A stretch of 64,000 nucleotides of DNA from Halobellus salinus (lineage in GTDB: Archaea; Halobacteriota; Halobacteria; Halobacteriales; Haloferacaceae): contig NZ_BMOC01000008.1 in the NCBI RefSeq assembly GCF_014646875.1, positions 1 through 64,000 on the forward strand. The letters run 5' to 3'. Both the position numbers and the translations under genes were made by a program. Below the pieces are notes generated by a model. That model was not told where the DNA came from and made no database searches. It saw only the letters and a program-made list of their open reading frames with translations. Position 1 is the first letter of the stretch. Every line of letters begins with the position of its first letter. This document shows positions 62,913 through 64,000 of the stretch, in pieces.

Positions 62913-64000
62913 CTACTCGTCCGGTGCGCCTGCTTCGCCCGCCTCGTCCGTTCTGTCCGGTTCGTCTACTCCGTCCGACCCATCCAGTCCATGTGATCCG
63001 GCTGTTTCGTCCGGTTCGTTCGCCTCGTCCTCGCTGTCCGTTCTGTCGCCCTCCGACCCCGCTCCGGGGCCCGAGTCGTCGCTCCACGCCCTGGTGTCGG
63101 CGTCGTGTCCCCCGGACGACGGCTGCTCTGCGGACTCGACGGACGGCTCCACGAGGAGGTCGCCCTCGATCAGGTCCTCGTCGACGACGATCCCCGCCCC
63201 GTGGCCGCGGTCGAGCGCCGCGTCGGTCGCCCGCATCAGGATCTCCTGGATGTCCCGCACCGGATCCTCGCCCGGTACCACCTGGTCGTAGCTCCCGTCG
63301 GAGCGCATCTCCCATCGGCGGCGGTTGTCCGCCAGCGACGCTTCGAGGATGAACCGGAGCTGTTCTCTGAGCGCCACCGTCTCGACCGGGGTGACGGCCT
63401 CAACTCGGTTGTCGAGGTTGCGCGTCATCCAGTCGGCCGACCCGAGGTACCATTTCGGGTCGCCCGCGTTCTCGAAGTAGAAGACGCGGGCGTGTTCAAG
63501 AAAGCGCCCCACGATCGAGTGGACCCGGATCGTGTCGCTCAACCCCTCGATTCCGGGGCGGAGCCGGCAGATGTCCCGGACGATCAGGTCGATCTCGACG
63601 CCGGCCATCGACGCCCGGTAGAGCTCTTCGACCATCTGCGGGTCCTCGAGCCCGTTGACTTTCACCACAATGCGACCCCGGCGACCGGCACGGGCGTGCT
63701 CAGCCTCCCGGCGGACCATCCGGGTGAACCGCTCTCGCATCGTGACCGGGGCGATCAGCAGCTTCCGGAAGCGGTCGTCGAGGGTCGGGCCGGTAAAGAA
63801 GTTGAACACCTTCGTGAGGTCCTGGCCGACGTCGCGGTCTGCGGTCAGGAGGCCCAGGTCGGAGTATCCCTTCGCGGTCTCGGAGTGGTAGTTGCCGGTC
63901 CCGACGTGGGAGTACAGCTCCACACCGTCGTCCTCCTGGCGGACAACCAAGGCGGTCTTGGTGTGAGTTTTCAGTCCGACGGTGCCGTACGCGACGTGGA
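62913..64000 (-). CDS. ppk: Polyphosphate kinase PPK1, 3' part only
   Basis: C-terminal ~362 residues; the 5' end lies beyond the window. Makes polyphosphate from ATP. The PPK1 end is clear: LKTHTKTALVVRQ holds the autophosphorylated His (E. coli His435 in VKVHAKL), SHVGTGNYH, FLEHARVFYFENAGD the second active His (His592 in YLEHDRVY), and SADWMTRNLDNR. A haloarchaeal acidic/Ser-rich tail of about 90 residues follows the conserved domain and is not present in bacterial PPK1. Confidence 0.93.
   Translation of the reverse strand, partial: HVAYGTVGLKTHTKTALVVRQEDDGVELYSHVGTGNYHSETAKGYSDLGLLTADRDVGQDLTKVFNFFTGPTLDDRFRKLLIAPVTMRERFTRMVRREAEHARAGRRGRIVVKVNGLEDPQMVEELYRASMAGVEIDLIVRDICRLRPGIEGLSDTIRVHSIVGRFLEHARVFYFENAGDPKWYLGSADWMTRNLDNRVEAVTPVETVALREQLRFILEASLADNRRRWEMRSDGSYDQVVPGEDPVRDIQEILMRATDAALDRGHGAGIVVDEDLIEGDLLVEPSVESAEQPSSGGHDADTRAWSDDSGPGAGSEGDRTDSEDEANEPDETAGSHGLDGSDGVDEPDRTDEAGEAGAPDE

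Overview
The window is chromosomal DNA of a haloarchaeon (class Halobacteria; the genus cannot be fixed from the sequence). The DNA is GC-rich and the proteins are strongly acidic (the uL10 and L12 tails are almost pure Asp/Glu/Ala). Translation and transcription genes are archaeal (uL11/uL1/uL10/L12, eL21, RpoF, TFS, EF-1beta, eL8/eS28/eL24, TmcA). Many genes have an AT-rich TATA-like box about 26 bases before the start codon, as expected for leaderless haloarchaeal transcripts. Genes are dense and often overlap by ATGA or GTGA.

Layout. 1-3.1 kb: tail of an IS200/IS605-type element, a small conserved protein, an OFA-type MFS carrier, a small winged-helix regulator and a tRNA-like sequence. 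3.1-8.4 kb: succinate dehydrogenase (sdhC-D-B-A on the minus strand), split between sdhB and sdhA by about 1.7 kb carrying an HNH nuclease, a zinc-finger protein and an AT-rich HTH gene. 8.4-11 kb: a divergent pair, an AstE/AspA-like hydrolase and a RimK-type ligase fused to a retropepsin-like domain. 11-20 kb: coiled-coil and zinc proteins, TFS, PspA, a GCS2-like ligase, mevalonate kinase with isopentenyl phosphate kinase, an M42 peptidase ending in a 64-bp tandem repeat, and an RHH regulator. 20-31 kb: ribosomal stalk genes (with a MITE at the rpl11 stop codon), EF-1beta, rpl21e-rpoF-DUF655-ksgA and neighbours. 30-38 kb: a two-gene MetE, a possible tubulin-like protein, the rpl7ae-rps28e-rpl24e-ndk operon and tmcA. 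38-50 kb: a GH13 alpha-glucosidase, stress and metabolic enzymes, a Hsp20-like/Cdc48 pair, a histidine kinase, a peroxiredoxin, and a second MITE at the start codon of a winged-helix gene. 50-62 kb: a coiled-coil protein, DUF373, DUF1810, and the PrkA-PrkA-YeaH-SpoVR stress module. 61-64 kb: a SAMP1-like ubiquitin-fold protein, a metallophosphoesterase and the 3' part of ppk1.

Mobile and repetitive DNA recurs in the gaps: two near-identical 78-bp palindromic MITEs, two IS200/IS605-like ends, three copies of a dispersed 250-500-bp repeat each placed just ahead of a promoter, and three short tandem repeats. The most interesting coding regions are the RimK-retropepsin fusion with its hydrolase neighbour, the cargo inside the sdh operon, the tubulin-like protein behind metE, and the SAMP1-like protein ending in Gly-Gly-Arg.
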